Below are positions 26,371 through 35,337 of a DNA stretch of 54,227 nt, in pieces (the stretch's first letter is position 1; every line of letters begins with the position of its first letter). This DNA comes from an uncultured Paracoccaceae bacterium (lineage in GTDB: Bacteria; Pseudomonadota; Alphaproteobacteria; Rhodobacterales; Rhodobacteraceae), in assembly GCA_937895435.1 (NCBI GenBank), contig CALAXT010000011.1:1-54227 (forward strand), written 5' to 3'. A program made the translations under genes and the position numbers. The notes beneath the pieces were generated by a model. That model made no database searches, was not told where the DNA came from, and saw only the letters and a program-made list of their open reading frames with translations.

Positions 26371-28221
26371 TTAGTGGGCTGCCTGTTCCAGCTTTTCCTG
26401 AGCATTCAGCCACAGCGCCTCGGCCCGGTCCAGCGCGCCCATTACTTCGGCATATTTCTTTTGCCAGGTTTCCGCCTGGCTGCCCATGCCCGGTTCATAA
26501 AGCGCGGGATCGGCCAGTTTTTTGGCCAGTTTGTCGCGCATCTCGTTCAGCTTTTCCAACCGTTCTTCGCATTTGCGAACCTCGGTGCGCAGATTGGCGA
26601 TATCTTCGCGGCTGGCCGTGCGTTTGGGTTTTTCGGGTTTTGATTTTTCTTTTGGTTTTTCATCGCCCTGCAGCAGCATGGCGCGATAGGCCTCAAGATC
26701 ATCTTCATAGGGGGCCACGCGGCCATCTTTGACCAGCCAGAGCCGATCGGCCACCAAACTAAGCAGGTGCATGTCATGGCTGACCAGAATCACTGCGCCT
26801 GAATAATCTGTCAGCGCGTTCACAAGGGCTTCGCGCGATTCGATATCAAGGTGGTTGGTTGGTTCGTCCAAAATCAGCAGATGGGGTGCATCAAGCGTGG
26901 CCAACAATAATGACAATCGCGCCTTTTGCCCGCCCGACAGCCGCGCAACGGCTGTATCTGCCTGATCCGCGCCCAAACCAAAACCCGCCAATCGCGCACG
27001 CAGCTTTGGCTGACCCTCGCCGGGGCGTTGGCGCATGACATGCTGCAACGGCGTTTCATCAATATGCAGCTCATCAACCTGATGCTGGGCAAAATAGCCA
27101 ATCCGTAGCTTTGATGAGCGTACCAGTGTGCCGTGCATCGGTGCCAGCTTACCAGCCAGCAGCTTGGACAGGGTAGATTTCCCCTCACCATTCCGGCCCA
27201 GCAGCGCAATTCGATCATCTTGATCAATGCGCAGGTTGAGATGTTTCAAAATGGCAGGCCCGCCATAGCCCACAGCGGCTTCTTCCAGATTGATGATGGG
27301 TGGCGACAGCTCTTCGGGTTCAGGAAAGGTGAACACCTGCGCGCGCGCCTCTTCGGGGGGCGTGATTGGTGTCATTTTTTCCAGCATTTTCACACGGCTT
27401 TGCGCCTGTTTGGCTTTGCTGGCCTTGGCCTTAAACCGGTCAACAAAGGCCTGCAGATGGGCGCGGCGCGCGTCTTGTTTGCGTGATTCTGATACGGCCA
27501 GCGCGCGTTGTTCGGCCCGTTGCCGCGCGAATTGGTCATAGGGGCCTTGATAAAACGTCAGCTTGCGCCCCTCGAGGTGCAAGATAGCGCCAACAGCCCG
27601 GTTCAGCAGGCCACGATCATGGCTGATGATCATGACTGTGTGGGGGTATTTTTTCAAATATTCCTCAAGCCACAGCGCACCCTCCAAATCTAGATAGTTG
27701 GTCGGTTCATCCAGCAGCAGCAAATCTGGTTGGGCAAACAACACCCCCGCAAGCGCCACACGCATCCGCCAACCGCCCGAAAAATCAGAACATGGTCTGC
27801 GCTGTGCCTCGGCGTCAAAGCCCAAGCCTTTGAGAATCGCACTGGCGCGGCCTTCAGCTGACCAAGCATCGATATCCGACAGCCGTGTTTGAATTTCGGC
27901 AATCCGCCCGGGATCGGTTGCGCGGTCAGCCTCGGCCATCAATGCGGCGCGTTCGGTATCGGCCTCCAAGACGGTATCGAGCAACGATGTGTCAGAGGAT
28001 GGTACCTCTTGTGCGACGCCACCGATCCGTGCGCGCGATGGCAGGCTGATCTCGCCGCCCTCCAGCGCCAACTCGCCCCGGATCAGGCGAAAGAGCGTGG
28101 TTTTGCCCGTGCCATTGCGCCCGACAAGCCCGACTTTGTGCCCTGTTGGAATGTTGGCCGATGCCCCTTCCAACAGGGGGCGGCCTTCGACGGAATAGGA
28201 AATGTTTGAAATGCTTAACAT
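26371..28221 (-). CDS. ABC-F family ATPase (ribosome-associated type)
   Basis: A 616-residue protein with two ABC domains and no membrane helices. The first Walker A is GRNGTGKTT (residues 34-42) with signature FSGGWRMRVALA. The second is GRNGEGKST with signature LSGGQKARLSLL. A charged interdomain linker and a lysine-rich C-terminal coiled-coil (PKEKSKPEKPKR onwards) are typical of the Uup/YheS group. ABC-F proteins act on translating ribosomes. The ATG at 28221 (MLSISNISYSVEG) matches the family start; the frame is open for 92 more codons upstream without support. Confidence 0.93.
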   Translation of the reverse strand: MLSISNISYSVEGRPLLEGASANIPTGHKVGLVGRNGTGKTTLFRLIRGELALEGGEISLPSRARIGGVAQEVPSSDTSLLDTVLEADTERAALMAEADRATDPGRIAEIQTRLSDIDAWSAEGRASAILKGLGFDAEAQRRPCSDFSGGWRMRVALAGVLFAQPDLLLLDEPTNYLDLEGALWLEEYLKKYPHTVMIISHDRGLLNRAVGAILHLEGRKLTFYQGPYDQFARQRAEQRALAVSESRKQDARRAHLQAFVDRFKAKASKAKQAQSRVKMLEKMTPITPPEEARAQVFTFPEPEELSPPIINLEEAAVGYGGPAILKHLNLRIDQDDRIALLGRNGEGKSTLSKLLAGKLAPMHGTLVRSSKLRIGYFAQHQVDELHIDETPLQHVMRQRPGEGQPKLRARLAGFGLGADQADTAVARLSGGQKARLSLLLATLDAPHLLILDEPTNHLDIESREALVNALTDYSGAVILVSHDMHLLSLVADRLWLVKDGRVAPYEDDLEAYRAMLLQGDEKPKEKSKPEKPKRTASREDIANLRTEVRKCEERLEKLNEMRDKLAKKLADPALYEPGMGSQAETWQKKYAEVMGALDRAEALWLNAQEKLEQAAH

Positions 28222-28318
28222 GGCTTGCGCCTTAGCAGAGCCAATGCGGGCTGGAAAGGGCGCAGCTTGAAAACGCCCTGCTTTCTCCTTAGATGCGGGC
28301 ACAACAAGGAGTGGCACA

Positions 28319-28675
28319 TTGGTAAGACAGGCAGCTTTGCAAAATCTGGTGATATCATGGGCTAAAAAGGCCCCGCGATATATCTGGGGGGGGGCTCTGT
28401 GTGGTGTGTTGGCTGGGCCGGCGGTTGCTGGGCCGCTGGGCAATGCGTGCCTGCGCTCTGACATAGCCGGGGTGACCACAACACTTTGTTTGTGCATTGA
28501 TGACGTCGCAGAAAAGACACTGGATCGTCGCGATCAGCGCCGGGCGGCACGGTTTTTTGCAGACCCTGATACTGCGCATGACGTGCGCCAATCAGACAAC
28601 GATTCTGACGCAGCATTTTGGCAGCGTTACGCCGCCTTTAGCAAAGCCGCGGCCGATTCGTGCAAAAAGGGTTGA
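28319..28675 (+). CDS. Small exported cysteine-containing protein (often labelled 'arginine transporter')
   Basis: A 118-residue protein with a signal peptide ending near AGPAVAG. Its mature part is about 80 residues with NACLRSD and LCLCIDDVAEKTLDRRDQRR, then AARFFADP and FWQRYAAFSKAA. The pattern is conserved in Rhodobacteraceae, where database entries call it an arginine transporter without evidence. It has no transmembrane helix beyond the signal, so that name is doubtful. The start is a TTG at 28319, chosen because AAGGAG lies seven bases upstream. It is divergent to the ABC-F gene. Confidence 0.75.
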   Translation: MVRQAALQNLVISWAKKAPRYIWGGALCGVLAGPAVAGPLGNACLRSDIAGVTTTLCLCIDDVAEKTLDRRDQRRAARFFADPDTAHDVRQSDNDSDAAFWQRYAAFSKAAADSCKKG

Positions 28676-28741
28676 TCCGCGCATCAGCCCTATTTGGCAG
28701 TGTTCCAAACAGGTCCGAAGCGAATACCAACCTTAAAATGC

Positions 28742-28771
28742 AAAAAGCCCCGCCAAAGGACAGGGCTTTTT
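28742..28771. terminator. Bidirectional Rho-independent terminator
   Basis: AAAAAGCCC (28742-28750) pairs perfectly with GGGCTTTTT (28763-28771) across a 12-base loop. The A-run and T-run make it function in both directions, serving the small exported protein (plus) and rpmB (minus). Confidence 0.88.
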
Positions 28772-28795
28772 AGAAGGTTTGCGTCAGCCTTCGTT

Positions 28796-29101
28796 TCAGG
28801 CTTGGGCAGGTGCCGCATCAGCCGTCTGTGCTTTGGCAATATCTTTTTTGATTTTCAGCGCCTTGGCTGAAAGTTCAACATCTTTGGCTTTTGCCAAAAA
28901 CGCATCCAGCCCACCGCGGTGATCGACCGTGCGCAGGGCATGGGCCGAAATGCGCAACTTGTAGCTTGCGCCCAGCGTGTCCGACATCAGCGTGACGTCA
29001 TTCAGGTTCGGCAGGAACCGACGTCTGCTTTTATTGTTGGCGTGGCTGACGTTATTACCCGACATCGGGGATTTTCCACTCAATTCGCAGACACGCGACA
29101 T
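28796..29101 (-). CDS. rpmB: 50S ribosomal protein L28
   Basis: A 101-residue ribosomal protein beginning [20 protein letters not shown], with [17 protein letters not shown] and [20 protein letters not shown]. The C-terminal tail is Ala-rich, as in other alphaproteobacteria. The in-frame upstream extension of 48 codons has no similarity to L28. A strong bidirectional terminator follows. It is downstream of meaB by 187 bases, so it probably has its own promoter there. Confidence 0.97.
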   Translation of the reverse strand: MSRVCELSGKSPMSGNNVSHANNKSRRRFLPNLNDVTLMSDTLGASYKLRISAHALRTVDHRGGLDAFLAKAKDVELSAKALKIKKDIAKAQTADAAPAQA

Positions 29102-29288
29102 GTCAGTTACCTCGTCTTGTGTGCTGGGCCACCCGACCCGGCAAAAGAAAAAGGCGCGCCTTAGGCTGCGCCCGGAAATTCGTTCGCGGTGGATAGCCAA
29201 TCTGGCAGGGCGCGTCAAGCGCATTTGCCGGGATCTTTGTATCATCTGTTGTGGCGCAGTTTTGCGCTGTGGCCAAGGACTGATGTGC

Positions 29289-30278
29289 CTATGGCAAAAG
29301 CTTTTGTAAAACCTGTCGTGCGGCTTGGTGGGCCGATAGCCGTCCGGCGGTGATCTCTTGGCCCATTGTTTCCATCAGATTACGGGCGGCAGGCGTTTTC
29401 AGGCAGGCCAACAGGCCCTGCCGCACCTCTTCTTGAAACCAGAAGCGGGTTTGTTCGCCGCGATGGCGGGCGAAATGGCCCTGTTCCCTGCGCCACTCCC
29501 ACAGCGTTTGCATTTCGGCCCACGCCTCGGACAGGCCTGATCCTTCGGTGGCCGAGACCAACAGGGCTTTGGGAAACCCTTCGGGGTCTTGGGGGCGGCG
29601 GCGCAACAGATGCAGCGCGCCTGTGTAATCAGCACAGGTGCGCATCGCGGCTGGGCGCAGTGCGCCATCGGCTTTGTTGACCAAGATGATGTCGGCCATT
29701 TCCATGATGCCGCGTTTGACGCCCTGTAATTCGTCGCCCCCCGCCGGGGCCAGCAATAAAATAAACAGGTCAGACAGCTGTGCCACCAGTGTTTCCGACT
29801 GCCCCACCCCAACAGTTTCGATCAAGACTGCATCGAACCCTGCCGCTTCGCACAACATCACCGCCTCGCGCGTGCGCTTGGCCACGCCGCCCAATTCGGT
29901 TTGGCTGGGCGAGGGGCGGATAAAGGCGTTGGGCGCGCGGCTCAGCAGTTCCATGCGTGTCTTGTCGCCTAAGATAGATCCGCCCGACCGCGCCGAGCTG
30001 GGATCGACCGCCAGCACCGCGACCCGTTTGCCTTGTGCAATCAGCATCAGGCCAAAGGCCTCAATAAACGTTGATTTTCCAACACCGGGGGTGCCCGATA
30101 ATCCAATTCGTAGTGCCTGCCGGCCGCTTTTCCCCAAAAGCGATAGCAAATCGGTGGCCTTTTGCTGATGATCAGGGCGGCTGCTTTCCACCAAGGTAAT
30201 CGCGCGGGCCAAGGCGCGGCGGTCGCCGGCTAACAGGGCAGGGGCAAGAATGGTGGGGTCAAGGCGATCTTGGGGCAC
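29289..30278 (-). CDS. meaB: Methylmalonyl-CoA mutase-associated GTPase MeaB
   Basis: G3E-family P-loop GTPase that protects and reactivates adenosylcobalamin-dependent methylmalonyl-CoA mutase, an enzyme of the ethylmalonyl-CoA route. It shows [17 protein letters not shown], the P-loop [41 protein letters not shown] and NKADG. A GTG at 30278 preceded by AAGAGACG is taken as start (329 residues); a TTG at 30314 would add 12 codons. Older labels call it an LAO/AO transport ATPase. It is divergent to the DUF3108 gene. Confidence 0.9.
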   Translation of the reverse strand: MPQDRLDPTILAPALLAGDRRALARAITLVESSRPDHQQKATDLLSLLGKSGRQALRIGLSGTPGVGKSTFIEAFGLMLIAQGKRVAVLAVDPSSARSGGSILGDKTRMELLSRAPNAFIRPSPSQTELGGVAKRTREAVMLCEAAGFDAVLIETVGVGQSETLVAQLSDLFILLLAPAGGDELQGVKRGIMEMADIILVNKADGALRPAAMRTCADYTGALHLLRRRPQDPEGFPKALLVSATEGSGLSEAWAEMQTLWEWRREQGHFARHRGEQTRFWFQEEVRQGLLACLKTPAARNLMETMGQEITAGRLSAHQAARQVLQKLLP

Positions 30279-30407
30279 GGTATCGGCGTCTCTTGTCTGG
30301 TGGTGGTGTTGCAAGATGGTTGCAACTCGTGACCATAGGGCGGTTTTCTGTCTGCTGAAAAGTGCCTATCTGACAGTTGGGGCAATGGCCCAAGCAAAGG
30401 GGGCACG

Positions 30408-31196
30408 ATGAGGCAGGCGATTCGAGGGGCTTTGTGGGCTGTGATGGTGGTTGGCATCGTTATGGCGTCCCCCATCAGCGTTCGGGCAGCCGACAGCACC
30501 GAGGCCAACACCCGAACGGCGCGTTTTGATTTTTCGCTGCGGGGGTTTCGTGCCGGGATTTTGACATTTTCAGGCGAGGTGCAAGCCGGACGTTATCATG
30601 TGACTGGCGAGTTGCGCAGCAGTGGCATCGTGCGGCTGGTGCGCAACGTCAGCTATCGTGCTGAAAGCCACGGCATTGTTGCCTCAGGCCGCTTTACTCC
30701 TGCGCTTTACATTGAAACAGCCGATACCGGAAAACGTCAGTCACAGGCCACAATGGCCTATCGCGATGGAGTGCCGCAGCTTAAAAGTTATGTCCCTGCT
30801 CGGGCGCCCCGGCCGGGCGATGTGGACCCTGTGACGCAAGGGGGCACGTTAGACCCGCTGACGGCTCTTTACGCTGTGCTGCGCGATGTGCCGCGTGATC
30901 AGGTCTGCCGCTTTGACCGATTTATGTTTGATGGCCGCAGGCGCAGCAGCCTGCGGCTTTACCCGCCCACACAGCCCAAAGGGATTGCTGCACCGACCAA
31001 AGGGACCAATGGTGCGGACAAGATTATTTGCACCGGTGAATATCGGCGGCTTCAAGGATTTTCTGATAAGGAAATGGCGCAAAAGCAAAGTTTTGTCTTT
31101 CAGTTGACCTATGCACCGATCGGTTCTGGACAGATGCAGGTTGTCGAGGTTCTGATTGACAGTCTCTATGGACCTGCGGCGCTGACGCGCAGATAA
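30408..31196 (+). CDS. DUF3108 domain protein, exported
   Basis: A 262-residue protein with a signal peptide (MRQAIRGALWAVMVVGIVMA, cleavage near VRAAD). It has the DUF3108 features FDFSLRGFRAGILTFSGEV, VSYRAESHGIVASGRFTPA and DPLTALYAVLRDV. DUF3108 proteins are periplasmic and beta-rich, with unknown function. It ends 7 bases before hrpB, so the two are co-transcribed, as elsewhere in this order. Confidence 0.87.
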   Translation: MRQAIRGALWAVMVVGIVMASPISVRAADSTEANTRTARFDFSLRGFRAGILTFSGEVQAGRYHVTGELRSSGIVRLVRNVSYRAESHGIVASGRFTPALYIETADTGKRQSQATMAYRDGVPQLKSYVPARAPRPGDVDPVTQGGTLDPLTALYAVLRDVPRDQVCRFDRFMFDGRRRSSLRLYPPTQPKGIAAPTKGTNGADKIICTGEYRRLQGFSDKEMAQKQSFVFQLTYAPIGSGQMQVVEVLIDSLYGPAALTRR

Positions 31197-31203
31197 GATC
31201 GCC

Positions 31204-33699
31204 ATGTGCGCCGCCCCTAAGCCTGTCAAATCCGATTCTCTTCCGATTGATGCCGTGCTGCCGGCCTTGCTTTCGGCCTTAGCGGCGCATGGGCTGGCGG
31301 TGCTGCAAGCCCCACCCGGGGCCGGAAAAACCACGCGCGTGCCGCTGGCAATGCTGGCGGCGGGGGCTGTCGTTGGCAAGATCATCATGCTTGAGCCGCG
31401 CAGGCTGGCGGTGCGTGCGGCGGCCGAACGTATGGCCCACAGCCTGGGCGAGCAGCCCGGCCAAACCGTGGGCTATCGCATGCGGGGGGAAAGCCTGTGC
31501 AGTGCTGCCACAAAAATTGAGGTCGTGACCGAGGGCATTTTGACCCGGATGATCCAGTCAGACCCGATGCTAGACGGGGTTGGTGCCCTGATCTTTGATG
31601 AATTTCACGAACGTTCCCTGAATGCTGATTTAGGGCTGGCGTTGGCGCATGAGCTGCGCGGGGTGTTGCGCCCCGATTTGCAGCTGATCGTGATGTCGGC
31701 CACACTTGATGCGGCCCCGGTGGCCGAGATGCTGGGTGCCCCAGTTCTGACTGCCGAGGGGCGCGCCTTTCCGGTGGAAACCCGCTGGCTGGCCCGCCCT
31801 CTGCCCGCCGGTGGGCGGCTTGAACCGGCGGTAGCCGCCGAGGTGCAGCATGCGCTGGAACATACCCAGGGCGGCATTTTAGTGTTCTTGCCCGGTGCGG
31901 CTGAGATCCGGCGGGTTGAGACCTTGTTGCGCGGCCATGTGCCGCCCGGCTGCACCATTCGCCCACTTTATGGCGCCATGGACAGTGCTGCCCAACGTGC
32001 AGCCATTGCCCCTGATCTGACCGGGCGCAAAATCGTTTTGGCCACCGCCATCGCTGAAACCTCATTGACGATTGAAGATGTGCGGGTGGTGATTGATGCG
32101 GGGCGCGCGCGGCGTGCGCGGTTTGATCCCGCCTCGGGGATGACGCGGCTGATTACCGAACGCGTGACACGGGCCGAGGCTGAACAACGCCGTGGCCGGG
32201 CGGGCCGTGTGGCGCCGGGTGTGTGCTATCGGATGTGGAGCCGGGGCGAAGAGGGCGGCTTGGCCGCGTTTGCGCCCGCCGAAATCGAATCGGCAGACCT
32301 GACAAGTCTTGCGCTTGAGCTTGCGCTTTGGGGGGCGGGGCGCGGCGCGGGTTTGGCCTTTTTGACCCCACCCAATCCCGGTGCGATGGCTGAGGCCTGC
32401 GCGCTGTTGATGGCGCTGGGGGCGCTGGGTGTTGATGGAACAATCACTGCGCATGGCCGGGCGCTGGCGCAATTGCCGTTGCACCCGCGGCTGGGCCATA
32501 TGGTGTTGCGCGCGGGCCCTGATGGGGCTGGATTGGCGGCGTTGTTGGCAGATCGCGATGTGCTGCGCGCGCCTTTGGTTGACCTGTCGCTGCGACTGTC
32601 GGCATTGGCTGATGCGCGGGTGTTCGCGCAAAACCACCCATGGGAAATTCACCGTGTCACGTTGGAACGTGTTCGGGCCGAGGCCAAGCGGTTGGCGCGT
32701 TTGGCACCAAAGCGGCGTTCTGATATGGTTGGTTTTGGCGCAGCAGAACAGGCGGCGCTGGCGTATCCCGACCGCATTGCCCTGCGGCGCAAGGGTGAGG
32801 CGGCGCGGTATCTGTTGTCGGGGGGCAAGGGTGCGGTGCTGGATCTGACAGATCCGCTGGCCCAGACCCGGCTTTTGGTCGCAACCGATCTTGATGGCGA
32901 CCCGCGTGAGGCGCGGATACGCCAAGCGATTGCGCTGAGCGATGCCAGTTTGCGCAGGCTTTATGCAGCCCAGATTGGTTGGCACAATCTTTGTGAATGG
33001 TCGCGTCGCGAAGGCCGGGTGTTGGCGCGTCAACAAGAACGCTTTGGGGCGCTGGTCTTGGAAGATCGGATATGGCGCGATCCTCCGGCTGAGGCGCTGG
33101 CATCCGCAGCACTTGAGGGGCTGCATGATTTGGGGATTGCGGCGCTGAATTGGACGGATGCCGCACAGAGGTTTCGTGCAAGGGTCCTGTTTTTGGCCGC
33201 GCAGGGCGCAGATGTCCCAGACATGCGGGATGACGGCCTTTTGGCTGGCTTGCCGGATTGGCTGGCGCCGCATCTTGCGGGCGTGCGCAGCGCAGCTGAT
33301 CTGCGTGCGCTTAACCCCACCGAGCCGCTGCGCCAATGGCTCAGTTGGGATCAAACCCAAACCCTTGACCGTCTGGCCCCTGCGTATTTCGAAACACCGC
33401 TGGGCCGCAAGGTGCCGATTGACTATGATGGGCCTGCCCCGGGTATCACTTTGCGTCTGCAAGAACTGTTCGGTGTCACTGGCCACCCCTGCGTTGGCCC
33501 CAAACGTCTGCCGCTGCGGCTGACATTGCTGTCACCCGGCGGCAAACCGGTGCAGGTCACGATGGATTTACCGGGCTTTTGGGCCAGCTCTTACAATGAT
33601 GTGCGCAAGGATATGCGCGGGCGTTACCCGCGCCACCCTTGGCCCGAAGACCCAACAACCGCCGATCCAACCGTGCGGGCAAAGCCGCGCGGCACCTGA
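31204..33699 (+). CDS. hrpB: ATP-dependent helicase HrpB
   Basis: An 831-residue DEAH-type RNA helicase-like protein. Motif I is QAPPGAGKTTRVPLA (Walker A near 37-44), motif II is DEFH (132-135), motif III is VMSATLDA, and motif VI is EQRRGRAGRVAPG. The C-terminal HrpB-specific domain ends around KDMRGRYPRHPWPEDP. The in vivo substrate of bacterial HrpB is not settled. The start at 31204 is ATG just after the DUF3108 stop. Confidence 0.95.
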   Translation: MCAAPKPVKSDSLPIDAVLPALLSALAAHGLAVLQAPPGAGKTTRVPLAMLAAGAVVGKIIMLEPRRLAVRAAAERMAHSLGEQPGQTVGYRMRGESLCSAATKIEVVTEGILTRMIQSDPMLDGVGALIFDEFHERSLNADLGLALAHELRGVLRPDLQLIVMSATLDAAPVAEMLGAPVLTAEGRAFPVETRWLARPLPAGGRLEPAVAAEVQHALEHTQGGILVFLPGAAEIRRVETLLRGHVPPGCTIRPLYGAMDSAAQRAAIAPDLTGRKIVLATAIAETSLTIEDVRVVIDAGRARRARFDPASGMTRLITERVTRAEAEQRRGRAGRVAPGVCYRMWSRGEEGGLAAFAPAEIESADLTSLALELALWGAGRGAGLAFLTPPNPGAMAEACALLMALGALGVDGTITAHGRALAQLPLHPRLGHMVLRAGPDGAGLAALLADRDVLRAPLVDLSLRLSALADARVFAQNHPWEIHRVTLERVRAEAKRLARLAPKRRSDMVGFGAAEQAALAYPDRIALRRKGEAARYLLSGGKGAVLDLTDPLAQTRLLVATDLDGDPREARIRQAIALSDASLRRLYAAQIGWHNLCEWSRREGRVLARQQERFGALVLEDRIWRDPPAEALASAALEGLHDLGIAALNWTDAAQRFRARVLFLAAQGADVPDMRDDGLLAGLPDWLAPHLAGVRSAADLRALNPTEPLRQWLSWDQTQTLDRLAPAYFETPLGRKVPIDYDGPAPGITLRLQELFGVTGHPCVGPKRLPLRLTLLSPGGKPVQVTMDLPGFWASSYNDVRKDMRGRYPRHPWPEDPTTADPTVRAKPRGT

Positions 33700-33724
33700 C
33701 AGTGCCCTTGAATGCTGATCGTGC

Positions 33725-34594
33725 TTAGCTGCGCACCAGCGTCTCATATGACAATGACACATCGCGGGTCAGCGCGCCGACCTCAAAGTTGTAATCGCCA
33801 ATCTGGCCCACCGGTGTCACTTCGGCCGCCGTTCCGGTCAGCCAGCACTGTTCAAAGCCCTCTAACTCTTCCGGCATGATGTGCCGCTCATGCACCGTGA
33901 TCTGTTTGTCACGCAGCATTTTGATAACAGCTTGGCGGGTCAACCCGTTTAAAAACGCGTCTGCCAGCGGTGTATGTACTTCGCCATCTTTAACAAAAAA
34001 GATGTTGGCCCCCGTCGCCTCGGCAACATAGCCGCGATAATCAAACATCATCGCGTCTGAACAGCCTTTGGCCTCGGCTGCGTGTTTGGACATGGTGCAG
34101 ATCATGTAAAGACCCGCGGCCTTGGCCTGGCTTGGGGCGGTTTCCGGGCTGGGGCGTTTCCATTTGGCGATATCCAGCTTGGCGCCTTTCATTTTGGCGT
34201 CACCATAGTAATTGCCCCATTCCCAACCTGCGATGGCCAGCCGCACAGGGTTGCGCTTGGCCGACACACCCATATCTTCGCCCGAACCACGCCATGCGAT
34301 GGCGCGGACGTAGGCATCTGTCCAGCCATTGGCTTTCAGCATGGCATCTTTGGCCGCATCGATTTCTTCGGCGCTGTAGGGAATGGGCATATCCAGCAGT
34401 TCGCCCGATTTCAGCAAACGCAGCGAATGGTCATGTCCTTTGAAGATTTTGCCGTTGTAGCAACGCTCGCCCTCAAACACTGATGAGGCATAGTGCATGG
34501 CATGGGTTAAAATATGCACCTGTGCCGACCGCCACTCTACCAGCGCGCCATCCATCCAGATTTTTCCATCACGGTCATCATAAGCCCCAGCCAT
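33725..34594 (-). CDS. ilvE: Branched-chain amino acid aminotransferase
   Basis: A 289-residue fold type IV PLP aminotransferase for leucine, isoleucine and valine. The Schiff-base lysine is K158 in SQAKAAGLYM; AEATGANIFFVKDG and LTGTAAEVTPVGQIG bind the cofactor and substrate. The ATG at 34594 (MAGAYDDRDGKIW) follows GGGGGA; the 28-codon upstream extension is not conserved. It is divergent to petP, with a palindrome-rich gap between. Confidence 0.95.
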   Translation of the reverse strand: MAGAYDDRDGKIWMDGALVEWRSAQVHILTHAMHYASSVFEGERCYNGKIFKGHDHSLRLLKSGELLDMPIPYSAEEIDAAKDAMLKANGWTDAYVRAIAWRGSGEDMGVSAKRNPVRLAIAGWEWGNYYGDAKMKGAKLDIAKWKRPSPETAPSQAKAAGLYMICTMSKHAAEAKGCSDAMMFDYRGYVAEATGANIFFVKDGEVHTPLADAFLNGLTRQAVIKMLRDKQITVHERHIMPEELEGFEQCWLTGTAAEVTPVGQIGDYNFEVGALTRDVSLSYETLVRS

Positions 34595-34637
34595 AATTTC
34601 CCCCTGCCGCATCACGGCGCTTGCATGGCGTTCAAAA

Positions 34638-34702
34638 GTTGCGCAGAAAAGGTCCGAAACGGGCATAATGTTGCGCAATTAACGCACTTTCGCTAGCAAG
34701 TG
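34638..34702. promoter_or_regulatory. Palindromes in the ilvE/petP divergent gap, candidate MarR-type operator
   Basis: GTTGCGCA occurs at 34638-34645 and 34670-34677; the second is part of the perfect palindrome TTGCGCAA (34671-34678). Twenty bases from its centre lies GCTAGC (34692-34697) within the broader CACTT...AAGTG inverted repeat (34685-34702). TTGC-GCAA type palindromes suit MarR family proteins, and petP downstream encodes one. That PetP binds here is inference. Confidence 0.42.
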
Positions 34703-34788
34703 ATTCTTGGAAAGTCAACAAGGCTGACATAATGTCGGTGGGCGGTTCTGGCGGAGGGTCGCAAAGCATACAGCAAGGAGCTTGCGGG

Positions 34789-35337
34789 ATGGCAGAGGCA
34801 GATAAAACAGGGATCACCGCCGGGTTGGGCCAAGGCGCGGCGCCGGCCGCAGGTGGTACCGAACAGCTGTTGTTCTTGACCGATGAGCAGGTCCGCAAAG
34901 GGATTGAGGCGATGTTTTTCGCCTATCGCGCCTTTACCGCTGACCCCGACCGCATTTTGGAAAGCCGTGGTTTGGGGCGGGCGCATCACCGCGCGATCCA
35001 CTTTATCCACCGCAGCCCTGGCACCACGGTCAGCAATTTGCTGATCACGCTGGGGGTGACAAAGCAATCGCTTAACCGCGTGTTGCGTGCGTTGATCGCC
35101 GAAGGTTTGGTGGAAAGTCGGGTGGGCCGCCACGATAAACGCGAACGCAATCTGACCCTTACATCACAGGGGGCGGTGCTTGAACGCGCACTGTCAGAGG
35201 CGCAGCGTGGGCGGATGCGCGCGGCCTATCGTGCGGCGGGGCCAGTGGCGGTTGCAGGCTTCCGCCAAGTGCTTGAGGCCATGATGGATCCAGAGCTGCG
35301 CCGCCAATATCAATCTCTGTCCGAGGTTGGGGGATGA
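34789..35337 (+). CDS. petP: MarR family regulator PetP
   Basis: A 182-residue winged-helix regulator with the DNA-binding region HHRAIHFIHRSPGTTVSNLL, then TKQSLNRVLRALIAEGLV, and the wing GRHDKRERNLTLT. In Rhodobacter capsulatus petP and petR are needed for cytochrome bc1 expression and growth. The ATG at 34789 has AAGGAG eight bases upstream; an in-frame start 19 codons earlier has a glycine-rich leader and is not used. It overlaps petR by ATGA. Confidence 0.9.
   Translation: MAEADKTGITAGLGQGAAPAAGGTEQLLFLTDEQVRKGIEAMFFAYRAFTADPDRILESRGLGRAHHRAIHFIHRSPGTTVSNLLITLGVTKQSLNRVLRALIAEGLVESRVGRHDKRERNLTLTSQGAVLERALSEAQRGRMRAAYRAAGPVAVAGFRQVLEAMMDPELRRQYQSLSEVGG

Noticed and set aside
28222-28497. 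92-codon extension of the ABC-F protein
   Set aside because: The extension overlaps the divergent gene's start region and has no similarity to ABC-F proteins.
32062-33486. 474-codon open frame antisense to hrpB
   Set aside because: It lies entirely opposite hrpB, whose helicase motifs are complete. The frame has a Gln/Arg/Pro-rich shadow composition and no domain.
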